Below, one piece after another: positions 32,385 through 40,875 of a stretch of 64,000 bases of DNA. Positions within the stretch are counted from its first letter, which is position 1. Every line of letters starts with the position of its first letter. The translations under genes and the position numbers were made by a program. The notes below the pieces were generated by a model that made no database searches, had not been told where the DNA came from, and saw only the letters and a program-made list of their open reading frames with translations. Location of the stretch: the NCBI GenBank assembly GCA_964582545.1, contig CAZOSB010000005.1:1-64000 (forward strand), written 5' to 3'. Source of the DNA: JAVVUJ01 sp964582545 (GTDB lineage: Bacteria > Bacillota > Clostridia > Peptostreptococcales > Anaerovoracaceae).

Positions 32385-33353
32385 TTAATCAAAAATTTTA
32401 TCATATACCTCTTGAAAATGTAGGGGAAGTGAACTTTTAACTTCCAATCCCTTTAAGTTTTCCAAAGGTTCCAAACTGTTGGTAAAAGTTAAGCGGTAAG
32501 CATGCAAAAGTTGTGTGGAAGAATCCGAAGCAAAAGAGGATTTGCCGTATCCCCTATGACCATATTTGCTATCCCCTTTTATGGGAAATCCTGCACTGCT
32601 CAAATGTACTCTGATTTGGTGTGTCCTGCCTGTTAATATTTCTACCTCCACCAATGTGTGACCATTCTTGTATTTGATTGGTCTGGCAATGGTCTCCATC
32701 ACCTTTCCTTTGGAGTTATCAAAATCCTTTATGAGCTGAACCTTATTTCTTTGAGTATCCTTTTCCATCTTATCTTTTAGATATAAATCTTTTTTCATTT
32801 GTCCGGATACGATCGCCAAATAATACTTGTGAATAAAGTCCTCTTCCCGCATCATTTGGTTCAGACACTGCAATGCCTTATAGTTCTTTCCAAACAAAAC
32901 GATACCTGTGGTATTTCGATCTAACCGGTTTACTGGCGCAGGGACAAAGGTCTTACTGCTGCTGGGCAAATAGTCTCCCTTTTCAATCAAATAGCTGATC
33001 ACCTGATTCGTAAGATGGTTTTTTTTCTCCTGACTGTCTCCATGGGTCAGCAGCCCCATTGGCTTATCCACTGCCAACAGGTTCTCATCCTCATATAGTA
33101 CAGTAAACTGTTTTTTTGCTTGCCTATTTTTATCTTTTGCCTTAAGTGTTTCCAAAACCTCTGCATCTAGGTATAACGTTAAAACGTCTCCTTTACAGAG
33201 AATCCTATTCTCATCAGTTCTTTTCCCGTTTAACTTAACATCTTTCCTTATGAGCTTGTAGATGTGGCTTAAAGGTGCACTCTTTAAATATTTTTTTAGA
33301 AATCTATCCACTCTCTGGTTTTCTTCATCTTCTGTTATGGTAATCGTAATCAA
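32385..33353 (-). CDS. RluA-family pseudouridine synthase
   Basis: The 322-residue enzyme isomerises specific uridines in rRNA or tRNA. An S4 RNA-binding domain occupies about residues 12-60 (RVDRFLKKYL). The catalytic domain has the motif VNRLDRNTTGIVLF with the nucleophilic Asp near residue 150 and GRTHQIRVHLSSAGFPIKGD further on. It matches the RluC/RluD-like subgroup of Firmicutes; the target site cannot be named. It starts the smpB-lepB operon. Confidence 0.92.
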   Translation of the reverse strand: MITITITEDEENQRVDRFLKKYLKSAPLSHIYKLIRKDVKLNGKRTDENRILCKGDVLTLYLDAEVLETLKAKDKNRQAKKQFTVLYEDENLLAVDKPMGLLTHGDSQEKKNHLTNQVISYLIEKGDYLPSSSKTFVPAPVNRLDRNTTGIVLFGKNYKALQCLNQMMREEDFIHKYYLAIVSGQMKKDLYLKDKMEKDTQRNKVQLIKDFDNSKGKVMETIARPIKYKNGHTLVEVEILTGRTHQIRVHLSSAGFPIKGDSKYGHRGYGKSSFASDSSTQLLHAYRLTFTNSLEPLENLKGLEVKSSLPLHFQEVYDKIFD

Positions 33354-33544
33354 TTTTCCACCTTTTGTATGTTTAAACTAAACTCTAAAGCTCGTTTAAA
33401 AATTATACAACAATTACCATTGAAAATGTTCAATGTAAACAAAAAGTAATAAATTTTTTATTTTGAAAAATTGTGTTTTAGTGGAAATTATGATAAAGTA
33501 GAAATGAAATATTAGATTATTCATCTATAACGAAAGGATATCTC

Positions 33545-34048
33545 GTGCAAAAATTAAAAGATATTATTTATGATAAAAATGATTTATTGGTAGCATTATT
33601 CATAATCCTAATCGCTTCAGCCATTATGTTTAATCGGATTGATGCGATTCTATCCTATCCCTCTGCAGTTGCAGCGAGTAATGCCACTGTGAATAAAGGA
33701 AGTGCAGTAAATACGGGAGTTACCTCCAAACCTGCAAGTACCTCTGAGGGTGCCTTAGTTAATGCCAATTCCAAAGATGGAAACACTTCTATGAGCAACC
33801 CTTCATCCGGGGCTATCAGCGGTGATTCCCCGGCTCAAAACGTTGTAAACTACTCCATTTATGTGGAGCCGGGTGCCTCCGCTTCTAAAATAGCAGATTT
33901 AGTGCTCAGTGTGAAGCTGATACAGACAAAAGAAGAGTTCCTACAAGCAGTAGACAATTCTGGACTTAGCGGAAAACTGAAATCCGGTACCTTTATTATT
34001 CCCTCCAATGCAAACTTAGATACAGTGATTCAAATACTAACTAACTAA
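33545..34048 (+). CDS. Membrane protein with MltG (YceG)-like C-terminal domain
   Basis: The 167-residue protein starts at a GTG with AAAGGA 6 bases upstream. It has a membrane helix (LLVALFIILIASAIMF, about 14-29), a long Ser/Ala/Asn/Gly-rich linker (about 40-100) and a small C-terminal domain. The domain (YSIYVEPGASASKIADLVLS...LKSGTFIIPSNANLDTVIQIL) resembles the LysM-like module of MltG/YceG. The catalytic transglycosylase domain is absent. It may be a cell-wall-localised regulator; function unknown. It is divergent from the RluA gene. Confidence 0.7.
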   Translation: MQKLKDIIYDKNDLLVALFIILIASAIMFNRIDAILSYPSAVAASNATVNKGSAVNTGVTSKPASTSEGALVNANSKDGNTSMSNPSSGAISGDSPAQNVVNYSIYVEPGASASKIADLVLSVKLIQTKEEFLQAVDNSGLSGKLKSGTFIIPSNANLDTVIQILTN

Positions 34049-34161
34049 TTGATTAATTGATAATTGATTGATTGGCGAACTAAGTAATTAACTAATTGAT
34101 TCTCTACGCAGTAAACCCATGATAAACCTATGGATTTTAAAGAATATATTATGTGTTTTCC

Positions 34162-34452
34162 TTATTCTTTTTCAAGTAGCGATACTACCTTTTCAAGCCG
34201 CATTTTCTGTTCTTCGTTCATAAACATTCCTAAGGACTTTATAGCTTTCATCTGCTTTTCAAACTGCTGAGGATTTGCCTTCATAGACTCCTTTAGATTG
34301 ATGATTTCCATCATAAGCTCCTGATCGCTTTTACCTCTATACTTTTCAGCCATTTCTGCCACTTTCCCGGCGGTTTCCTTATCTCCCATCCGTCCGGTAT
34401 CCATCCCCATTTGCCCTGCTAATTCAGCTAATATCTTGCTGTTTATTTCCAT
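34162..34452 (-). CDS. Hypothetical helical protein
   Basis: I do not recognise this 96-residue protein. It is predicted to be almost fully alpha-helical and highly charged (QELMMEIINLKESMKANPQQ, FEKQMKAIKSLGMFMNEEQK, MRLEKVVSLLEKE). The ATG at 34452 has GGAGG 5 bases upstream; an earlier in-frame ATG at 34464 lacks one. It is divergent from another helical protein of unknown function, and both share a 108-bp promoter region. The pairing suggests related roles. Confidence 0.7.
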   Translation of the reverse strand: MEINSKILAELAGQMGMDTGRMGDKETAGKVAEMAEKYRGKSDQELMMEIINLKESMKANPQQFEKQMKAIKSLGMFMNEEQKMRLEKVVSLLEKE

Positions 34453-34560
34453 ATAATCCTCCATTTATAATTAATAATTCTTTTACCCTTACAATATATG
34501 CACTATCTCCTTATAAATTTCATATAATATATTTATCAAATAAAATTGGAGGTCTTACAT

Positions 34561-34980
34561 ATGAATCCTTTATTAATCGTGATTGCCATTTTAATTCTTT
34601 CAGATAACGCCTCAAGCCCTGCAGGAAAGCTGAAAAGGAGTTTCGCAAATAGCACCCGCTCATTGTCCTTCCCCCCCTACTTCGATACCTTCAAGATGGA
34701 ACTATTCTTAGATAAGCTTTCTACTTTAATTTATAGTCTTGACAAAATAAACAACGTTAACCAAATGTCAAAAGAAGAAACAAAAAAATTACCTTCTGTG
34801 GATAGGATTCATGAGTCTCTGGAGGCGGTTAAGGATTTAATTGCAGATCAAAAGGCAGGAAAACAAATCAGCACATTATCCAATACCTTAAGTGGAATCA
34901 AGCAAATGGGTGGAATTGATAACATCATAGCCACTATGGCTCCCATGATGTCTATTTTATCTAATCAAGACGAAAAATAA
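34561..34980 (+). CDS. Hypothetical protein, divergent partner of 34162-34452
   Basis: The 139-residue protein begins with a hydrophobic stretch (MNPLLIVIAILILSD), which could be a signal anchor. A helical domain follows with MELFLDKLSTLIYSLDKINN, LEAVKDLIADQKAGK and a Met/Ile-rich end (IIATMAPMMSILSN). GGAGG lies 8 bases before the ATG at 34561. No family is recognised; the Met-rich amphipathic C-terminus is similar in feel to that of the divergent neighbour. It precedes the aldolase gene but is separated from it by a promoter. Confidence 0.65.
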   Translation: MNPLLIVIAILILSDNASSPAGKLKRSFANSTRSLSFPPYFDTFKMELFLDKLSTLIYSLDKINNVNQMSKEETKKLPSVDRIHESLEAVKDLIADQKAGKQISTLSNTLSGIKQMGGIDNIIATMAPMMSILSNQDEK

Positions 34981-35012
34981 TTTTGTAAATTATAAAATTA
35001 TTTTATAATTAG

Positions 35013-35041
35013 ATGAAATATCTTAAAAAATAAGGTATAAT
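35013..35041 (+). promoter_or_regulatory. Possible promoter of the aldolase gene
   Basis: A perfect TATAAT at 35036-35041 follows a poor -35 (ATGAAA, 35013-35018) at 17 bases. It leaves a leader of about 125 bases in front of the aldolase. Confidence 0.4.
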
Positions 35042-35170
35042 AAAGACACTATAAGAAATTTGAAGGGTTCATGAGGAAAATCAACTTTTCGTTTCGAATA
35101 GTAAATTTTATGATGTCATTGATGATATTTGTTACATCAGAAAAAATAAATCAAAATGGAGGTTATTAGA

Positions 35171-36100
35171 ATGGCAATTGTAACTACAAAAGAAATGTTC
35201 AAAAAAGCTTATGAGGGCGGTTATGCCATAGGGGCATTCAATGTGAACAATATGGAGATTATCCAAGGGATCACTGAAGCCGCAAAAGAAGAAAATGCTC
35301 CGCTCATACTACAGGTCTCTGCAGGGGCTAGGAAGTATGCGAATCATACCTATTTAATCAAGTTGGTTGAAGCGGCAATCATTGAGACATCCTTACCGAT
35401 TGCTTTACATTTGGACCATGGCAGTGATTTTGAAATTTGTAAGTCCTGCATCGATGGCGGTTTTTCTTCTGTGATGATCGATGGATCCCACTTACCTTTT
35501 GAGGAAAACATCGCTTTGACAAAAAAAGTAGTGGCATATGCTCACGAAAAAGGATGTGTTGTAGAAGGCGAACTAGGACAACTTGCAGGAGTGGAAGATG
35601 ATGTCAATGTAGAGCATCATTCCTATACAGATCCCGGACAAGTTCAGGAGTTTGTAGAAAAAACAGGTGTTGACTCTCTAGCCATCGCTATCGGTACTTC
35701 TCATGGCGCTTATAAGTTTAAACCAGGACAAAATCCAGAATTGCGCTTTGATATTTTAGAGGATATCGAAAAGAGGCTGCCCGGCTTCCCAATCGTCCTT
35801 CACGGTGCATCTTCCGTTATTCCTGAGTTTGTTGCAAAAGTAAATAAATTTGGTGGTAATATGCCTGATGCAATTGGAATTCCGGAGGAGATGCTGAGAC
35901 AAGCAGCGAAGAGTTCCGTATGTAAAATTAATATCGACTCAGACCTACGCTTAGCTATGACTGCCGCTATCAGAGAGCATATGGCTCTATATCCCGCTGA
36001 TTTTGACCCACGTCAATATCTATCCCCTGCTCGCGCCGCTATTAAGGATATGGTAAAGAGAAAGCTTGTAAACGTGCTAGGATGTAACGGAAAAGCATAA
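35171..36100 (+). CDS. fba: Class II fructose-bisphosphate aldolase
   Basis: The 309-residue zinc aldolase splits fructose 1,6-bisphosphate in glycolysis. It shows YAIGAFNVNNMEIIQGI near the N-terminus, LHLDHGSDFEICKSCID with the first zinc His and catalytic Asp (about 80-85), VEGELGQLAG, and the later LVLHGASS-type motif (IVLHGASSVIP) with another zinc His. KINIDSDLRLAMT binds the phosphate. GGAGG lies 8 bases before the ATG at 35171. It is monocistronic with its own terminator. Confidence 0.95.
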   Translation: MAIVTTKEMFKKAYEGGYAIGAFNVNNMEIIQGITEAAKEENAPLILQVSAGARKYANHTYLIKLVEAAIIETSLPIALHLDHGSDFEICKSCIDGGFSSVMIDGSHLPFEENIALTKKVVAYAHEKGCVVEGELGQLAGVEDDVNVEHHSYTDPGQVQEFVEKTGVDSLAIAIGTSHGAYKFKPGQNPELRFDILEDIEKRLPGFPIVLHGASSVIPEFVAKVNKFGGNMPDAIGIPEEMLRQAAKSSVCKINIDSDLRLAMTAAIREHMALYPADFDPRQYLSPARAAIKDMVKRKLVNVLGCNGKA

Positions 36101-36151
36101 ACAAAATAGCCGATAATGACTTAGAATAAATCGACTAATTTTATCACAAAA

Positions 36152-36199
36152 AATACAATTTGATAACGCTCTTGAGCAAACATCAAATTGTATTTTTTT
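36152..36199 (+). terminator. Terminator of the aldolase gene
   Basis: ATACAATTTGAT pairs exactly with ATCAAATTGTAT around a loop that holds a small GCTC/GAGC stem, followed by TTTTTTT. It is a strong rho-independent terminator and could serve convergent pduL from the other side. Confidence 0.9.
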
Positions 36200-36295
36200 A
36201 TCTCATATTAGTTTGCAGTTAAAAACATGGTTTTTAGCAGCAGACCAGCATCATATTTCTCAAAATCAAAAAATTTTTACGTAAACGTATTACAC

Positions 36296-36865
36296 TTAAA
36301 GGATTTCTGCAAAGGAATTGTTTCCTAATCCGGCAGCATTTCCTTCATCGGTATCCAGATGAACTTCGCTATCGTGCCCTTCCCCTGATCGAATGAGAAC
36401 ATTTTCAAAGATAACAGCTCTGTTGCCTTCTGTTCTGATACTGACGATATCCTTATCTTTTACCCCTGCCTCTTCAGCTTGTTTGGGTGAAAGATGAATG
36501 TGTCTCAATGCTACAATAACCCCATGATCCAATTCCACTTCTCCTGCAGGACCAATAAGCTTGCACCCCGGTGTACCATCCAGTTTTCCTGACTCTCGTA
36601 CCGGAGCGGATATGCCGATCACTCTTGCATCCGTCATTGCAAGTTCTACCTGTGTTTCAGGTCTTGCAGGACCTAAAACCCTGACACCCTTCAATGTTCC
36701 TTTGGGACCCTGAATATCAACCTTTTCTTCACAGGCATACTGCCCCGGTTGCTTTAAGTCCTTGCTGGGAGTAAGGGTATGACCGGCTCCAAAAAGCTTT
36801 TCAATATCCTCAGCTTTTAAATGAAGATGTTTGTTGGATAATCCAATTTCTACTTTATAACCCAT
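36296..36865 (-). CDS. pduL: Phosphate propanoyltransferase/phosphotransacylase PduL
   Basis: PduL interconverts acyl-CoA and acyl phosphate (acetyl- or propanoyl-). The 189-residue length lacks a microcompartment-targeting extension, so it is probably the cytoplasmic metabolic form. Zinc-binding histidines are visible in SNKHLHLK near residue 12 and RHIHLSPKQAEEAGV near residue 122; DTDEGNAAGLG ends the protein. It stands alone, with no ackA or pdu genes nearby. Confidence 0.92.
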   Translation of the reverse strand: MGYKVEIGLSNKHLHLKAEDIEKLFGAGHTLTPSKDLKQPGQYACEEKVDIQGPKGTLKGVRVLGPARPETQVELAMTDARVIGISAPVRESGKLDGTPGCKLIGPAGEVELDHGVIVALRHIHLSPKQAEEAGVKDKDIVSIRTEGNRAVIFENVLIRSGEGHDSEVHLDTDEGNAAGLGNNSFAEIL

Positions 36866-37041
36866 GTTCTGCTCCTTTTCTTTACCTATGTATTAATCTT
36901 ATAATCTAACTCACTGAAAGCACATTAGGATCTACGTTCCTACTACTTCAATCTCTTCTATATCATAACATAAAAAAAGATAAAATTCAAAAATAACTTA
37001 ACTATCTTTGCAAGAATAAAGCTTGCTTTAAATATTTTTGT

Positions 37042-37575
37042 TTAGTCTTCCGTCAAACAAGTTATGTAGGGAAGATTTCTATATTTTTGGTTAAAATCCA
37101 ATCCATAACCGACGATAAATTTGTCCTCCACCTCAAAACCGATATAATCCGCTTGAATATCCGCAGTTCTTCTAGAGGGCTTGTCCAAAAATGCGCAAAC
37201 CTTTAAAGACTTTGGTCTCTTACATTTCAGGTAATCCATAAGATAATGTAGGGTAACGCCGGTGTCAACGATGTCTTCCACTACAATAACGTTTAAATCC
37301 TCAATGCTTGATTCCAAATCTTTGTTAATTTTTACAACTCCAGAAGTTTTTGTGGACTCCCCATAGCTGCTAACAACCATAAAATCAATCTTGGAGTCCA
37401 AGGAAACCTGACGCATTAAGTCGCTTAAAAAAACTACTGAGCCCCTTAAAATTCCTACAAATACCACTTCTTCTCCGGCGTAATCCTCCGAAATCTGCTT
37501 AGCAATTTCACTAACCCTGGCTCTTATCTGCTCCTCATTGATCATTACTACTCCTACGCCCGGCTCATTGCTCAT
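37042..37575 (-). CDS. hpt: Hypoxanthine phosphoribosyltransferase
   Basis: The 177-residue purine-salvage enzyme converts hypoxanthine and guanine with PRPP to IMP and GMP. The PRPP-binding motif VVVEDIVDTGVTLHYL (about 105-120), the GILRGSVVFLSDL loop and the YIGFEVEDKFIVGYGLD purine site are present. Two starts are plausible: 37575 (AAAGGAG 7 bases upstream, inside the previous gene) and 37545 (GGAG 5 bases upstream). The second would give a length closer to the core family. It overlaps the DUF1232 gene. Confidence 0.94.
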   Translation of the reverse strand: MSNEPGVGVVMINEEQIRARVSEIAKQISEDYAGEEVVFVGILRGSVVFLSDLMRQVSLDSKIDFMVVSSYGESTKTSGVVKINKDLESSIEDLNVIVVEDIVDTGVTLHYLMDYLKCKRPKSLKVCAFLDKPSRRTADIQADYIGFEVEDKFIVGYGLDFNQKYRNLPYITCLTED

Positions 37576-37897
37576 CGTCTTTCTCCTTTACTTCATAATT
37601 TACATCATCAATTATCGTTTTCCCTTTGTATTTTTCAGAGGGCTTGACTTCATCCGTCCCCAACCAGTATTTATCCAGTTCATCCTTTAAGTACCATATT
37701 ATAAAGATCCACAGCAAAACATCATCCATCCAAGCGATAGGGAATAGAATAGGGGGTATTAAATCAAATGGCAAAAGCAAGTAAATAATACCTGCAACTA
37801 TAATTGCTTTTTTTCTTTTAGGAATCAATTTATCCTTTAGAAAAAATTTAATAGCCTTGATTCTTTTCAATAATACTTGGAAAAAAATAAATTGCAT
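37565..37897 (-). CDS. YkvA-type DUF1232 membrane protein
   Basis: The 110-residue protein carries the DUF1232 motif LLPFDLIPPILFPIAWMDDV between two membrane segments (about 32-48 and 57-75), preceded by a basic region. Function is unknown across the family. It begins at the ysxC stop and overlaps hpt, so it belongs to the same transcript. Confidence 0.88.
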   Translation of the reverse strand: MQFIFFQVLLKRIKAIKFFLKDKLIPKRKKAIIVAGIIYLLLPFDLIPPILFPIAWMDDVLLWIFIIWYLKDELDKYWLGTDEVKPSEKYKGKTIIDDVNYEVKEKDDEQ

Positions 37898-38487
37898 CAG
37901 CCCTCCTCCAATAATTTATCCATTTCCGAAAGAAGTTGTTCATACCCGGTTTTTTTAGTGCTGGATATGGGAATAAGTATGTGATCTTCTTTCATTTTTA
38001 ATGTTTTCCGTATAAGGTCTAATTGTTTTTTTATTTCATTTCTCGAAATCTTATCTGCTTTAGAGGCGATTACAAACCCATCGTATCCATAGTGTACCAA
38101 CCAGTTATACATGAGGATATCCTGTTCCGAAGGCTTATGTCGAATATCCACCAACTGAACCACCTGAATTAAGTTTTCTCGTCTCTTCAGATAGGTTTCG
38201 ATCATGGCCCCCCAATTTTCCGAAATAGATCTGGAGACCTTGGAATATCCATAACCCGGTAAATCCACAATTCTAAAGCTTTGGTTGATTTCATAGAAGT
38301 TGATGGTTCTGGTCTTCCCCGGGCTTCCGCTGACCCTTGCTAAACTTTTTCTGTTAACCAGTAAATTTAGCAAGGAAGATTTTCCTACATTGGAACGCCC
38401 TACAAAGGCAATCTCTTTCAGCTGATCTTGAGGATACTGCTCGGGTTTGACCGCTACTGCTGCGAGTTCACAGCCTTGTATGATCAT
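37897..38487 (-). CDS. ysxC: Ribosome biogenesis GTPase YsxC/EngB
   Basis: The 196-residue GTPase assists 50S subunit assembly. G1 is GRSNVGKSS, G3 is DLPGYGYS, G4 is ASKADK and G5-like ISSTKK follows. The start overlaps the lon stop by 4 bp (ATGA). Placement after lon is a common clostridial and bacillar arrangement. Identification is firm. Confidence 0.95.
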   Translation of the reverse strand: MIIQGCELAAVAVKPEQYPQDQLKEIAFVGRSNVGKSSLLNLLVNRKSLARVSGSPGKTRTINFYEINQSFRIVDLPGYGYSKVSRSISENWGAMIETYLKRRENLIQVVQLVDIRHKPSEQDILMYNWLVHYGYDGFVIASKADKISRNEIKKQLDLIRKTLKMKEDHILIPISSTKKTGYEQLLSEMDKLLEEG

Positions 38488-40811
38488 GATTTCACCAATG
38501 CGTGTTTCAATACTTCATCTACAGTATTGATCAGTACAAACTTGATTTTATTTCGAACATTTTCCGGAATTTCATCTATATCAGCCTCATTGTCTGCAGG
38601 CAAGAGAACCTTTTTGATCCCCGCCCTGTGAGCCGCCAAAACCTTTTCTCGAATACCTCCTACAGGCAAAACCTTACCTCTCAACGTAATCTCGCCCGTC
38701 ATTGCCACCTCTTTTTTTACAGGTGTATTGGTAAGCGTAGAAATCAGTGCTGTACACATGGTCACTCCTGCAGACGGACCGTCCTTTGGTGTTGCTCCCT
38801 CCGGGATATGAATATGCAGGTCATTTTCTTTATAGAAGTTTTCCTGAATACCCAACTCCTTTGCCTTGGAACGGATATAGCTAATACCTGCCTTGGCTGA
38901 TTCCTGCATCACCTCTCCCAACTGACCGGTTAGTACCAGTTGACCAGTGCCCGGAACCAATGTGGTTTCGATAAACAAAGTATCTCCCCCTACGATAGTC
39001 CATGCCAAACCCGTAGTTACACCAATTTCATTTTCACCTTCAATCTTATCATAGCGGTATCGTTTTTTACCTAAATACGTCTCTAGATTGGCCGTGGTAA
39101 TTTTAGCGGTTTTAATGTTGTTTTCCACTACATTCCTAGCAGTTTTCCTGCATAGATTAGCAATCTCACGCTCTAAATTTCTGACTCCCGACTCTCTGGT
39201 GTAATTGTTGATAACCGCCCTGACAGTCTTTTCGGATATACTTAGATTATCCTCTTTGAGCCCATGCTCTTTTTTCTTTTTAGGCAATAAATATCTTTCT
39301 GCAATCTTTACTTTTTCCTCTTCTGTATACCCGGAAACTTGAATGACTTCCATCCTATCCAGCAGTGGTCTGGGGATGGTGTCCGTTGTATTTGCAGTAG
39401 TAATAAACATAACCTTGGATAAATCAAATGGAATATCTAAATAATGATCTTTAAAATCCCTATTTTGCTCGGGATCCAAAACCTCTAACAAGGCTGAAGC
39501 AGGATCACCTCTAAAATCCGATCCGATTTTATCGATTTCGTCAAATAAGAATACCGGATTATTGGTTCCCGCATCTTTGATCGCTGCAATGACTCTTCCA
39601 GGTATTGCGCCGATATAGGTTCTTCGATGACCTCTAATTTCAGCTTCATCGCGAACGCCACCTAAGGACATCCTGACAAACTCCCGGTTCACCGCTCTGG
39701 CGATGGATTTTGCAACGGAAGTTTTACCTACCCCCGGAGGTCCCACCAAACATAAAATCGGCCCCTTTAAGGTCTTTGACAACTTCATGACCGCCAAATA
39801 TTCTAAGATTCTTTCTTTGACTTTTTCCAAACCATAGTGATCCTCATTCAGTATAGCTTCTGAATTCTTTAAATCAAAATTGCTCTTAGAGGCCTTATTC
39901 CAAGGAAGAGCTAATATCCACTCTATATAAGTTCGAATCACGCCTCCCTCAGCAGAACCTGATTGGATCTTATTTAATCTCTTTATTTCTTTTTCTATCT
40001 TATCATGAATTTTAGCCGGAAGCTTAAGTTTTTTTAGCTGCACAAGCCACTGGTCGATTTCATCCTCTATGGCTGCATCTTGCCCCAATTCTGCTTGAAT
40101 CACTCTCATCTGCTCTCTGAGATAATATTCTCGTTGGCTTTTGTTGATTTGTGTCTTTACCTTGGTAGTGATTTGATTTTCTATTTCCAGAATTTCAATT
40201 TCCTTATTGATGATCTCATTGACCAGCTCCAATCTCTTTTCATGGTCTATGGTCTCTAAAACCCTCTGTTTCTCTTCTACCTTTACATCCACATGAGACA
40301 TTATCAAATCTGCCAGTCTCCCCGGCTCATCTACACCCACCACAGCAGAAAGAAGCTCAGGAACAATTTTGGTATTAATGTCCACATAATCCTCAAAAGA
40401 ATCTGTCAACGTTCTCATGAGGGCTACAATTTTCGTAGGAACTTCTTCATATTCCAGTTCAGGAATTTCTTCAATCTCACATTTAAAGTAGGGCACCTCA
40501 AAGAGGATATCCGTAATCCTTCCTCGCCCAATTCCTTCCACTAAGACTCTGATAGAGTCCCCCGGCAATTTCAGCATCTGCTTAATCTTTGCTATGGTTC
40601 CTATGCTATAAAAGTCTTCCCTTGTGGGTAAATCCGTGTCTGCCTCTCTCTGGGTAGACAAAAATACCATCTGATTGAGCATCATGGCTTTTTCCAGTGC
40701 GCTGATAGATTTTTCTCTACCTATATCAAAATGCACAACCATATGAGGGAAAACGGATAATCCCCTCAAAGGTATCATTGGCATATTTTTTTTATTTACA
40801 TCTTCTGACAT
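38484..40811 (-). CDS. lon: ATP-dependent protease Lon
   Basis: Lon (775 residues) unfolds and degrades damaged proteins. It has the N-terminal LAN domain (IPLRGLSVFPHMVVHF), Walker A GPPGVGKTSVAKS (about 355), Walker B PVFLFDEIDK, and the C-terminal protease domain with Ser in PKDGPSAGVTM and Lys in GGIREKVLAAHRAG, forming the Ser-Lys dyad. It follows clpX across a terminator-like hairpin, so its expression may be partly uncoupled from tig-clpP-clpX. Confidence 0.97.
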   Translation of the reverse strand: MSEDVNKKNMPMIPLRGLSVFPHMVVHFDIGREKSISALEKAMMLNQMVFLSTQREADTDLPTREDFYSIGTIAKIKQMLKLPGDSIRVLVEGIGRGRITDILFEVPYFKCEIEEIPELEYEEVPTKIVALMRTLTDSFEDYVDINTKIVPELLSAVVGVDEPGRLADLIMSHVDVKVEEKQRVLETIDHEKRLELVNEIINKEIEILEIENQITTKVKTQINKSQREYYLREQMRVIQAELGQDAAIEDEIDQWLVQLKKLKLPAKIHDKIEKEIKRLNKIQSGSAEGGVIRTYIEWILALPWNKASKSNFDLKNSEAILNEDHYGLEKVKERILEYLAVMKLSKTLKGPILCLVGPPGVGKTSVAKSIARAVNREFVRMSLGGVRDEAEIRGHRRTYIGAIPGRVIAAIKDAGTNNPVFLFDEIDKIGSDFRGDPASALLEVLDPEQNRDFKDHYLDIPFDLSKVMFITTANTTDTIPRPLLDRMEVIQVSGYTEEEKVKIAERYLLPKKKKEHGLKEDNLSISEKTVRAVINNYTRESGVRNLEREIANLCRKTARNVVENNIKTAKITTANLETYLGKKRYRYDKIEGENEIGVTTGLAWTIVGGDTLFIETTLVPGTGQLVLTGQLGEVMQESAKAGISYIRSKAKELGIQENFYKENDLHIHIPEGATPKDGPSAGVTMCTALISTLTNTPVKKEVAMTGEITLRGKVLPVGGIREKVLAAHRAGIKKVLLPADNEADIDEIPENVRNKIKFVLINTVDEVLKHALVKS

Positions 40812-40848
40812 GGTATGATCATCTGCCTTTCTTTAATCTATGAACAAA

Positions 40849-40875
40849 AGACAGGCGGCATTCCGCCGTCTGTCT
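40849..40875 (-). terminator. Terminator-like hairpin between clpX and lon
   Basis: On the minus strand, AGACAGACGGC and GCCGCCTGTCT pair with one G-U pair around a GGAAT loop, followed by TTTTG. The stem begins on the clpX stop codon. It may terminate most clpX transcripts before lon. Confidence 0.65.

Noticed and set aside
34049..34112. Repeated ATTGATT/AATTGAT words resembling short repeats
   Set aside because: Irregular spacing, low complexity and no spacers; not a CRISPR array and not a clear terminator.
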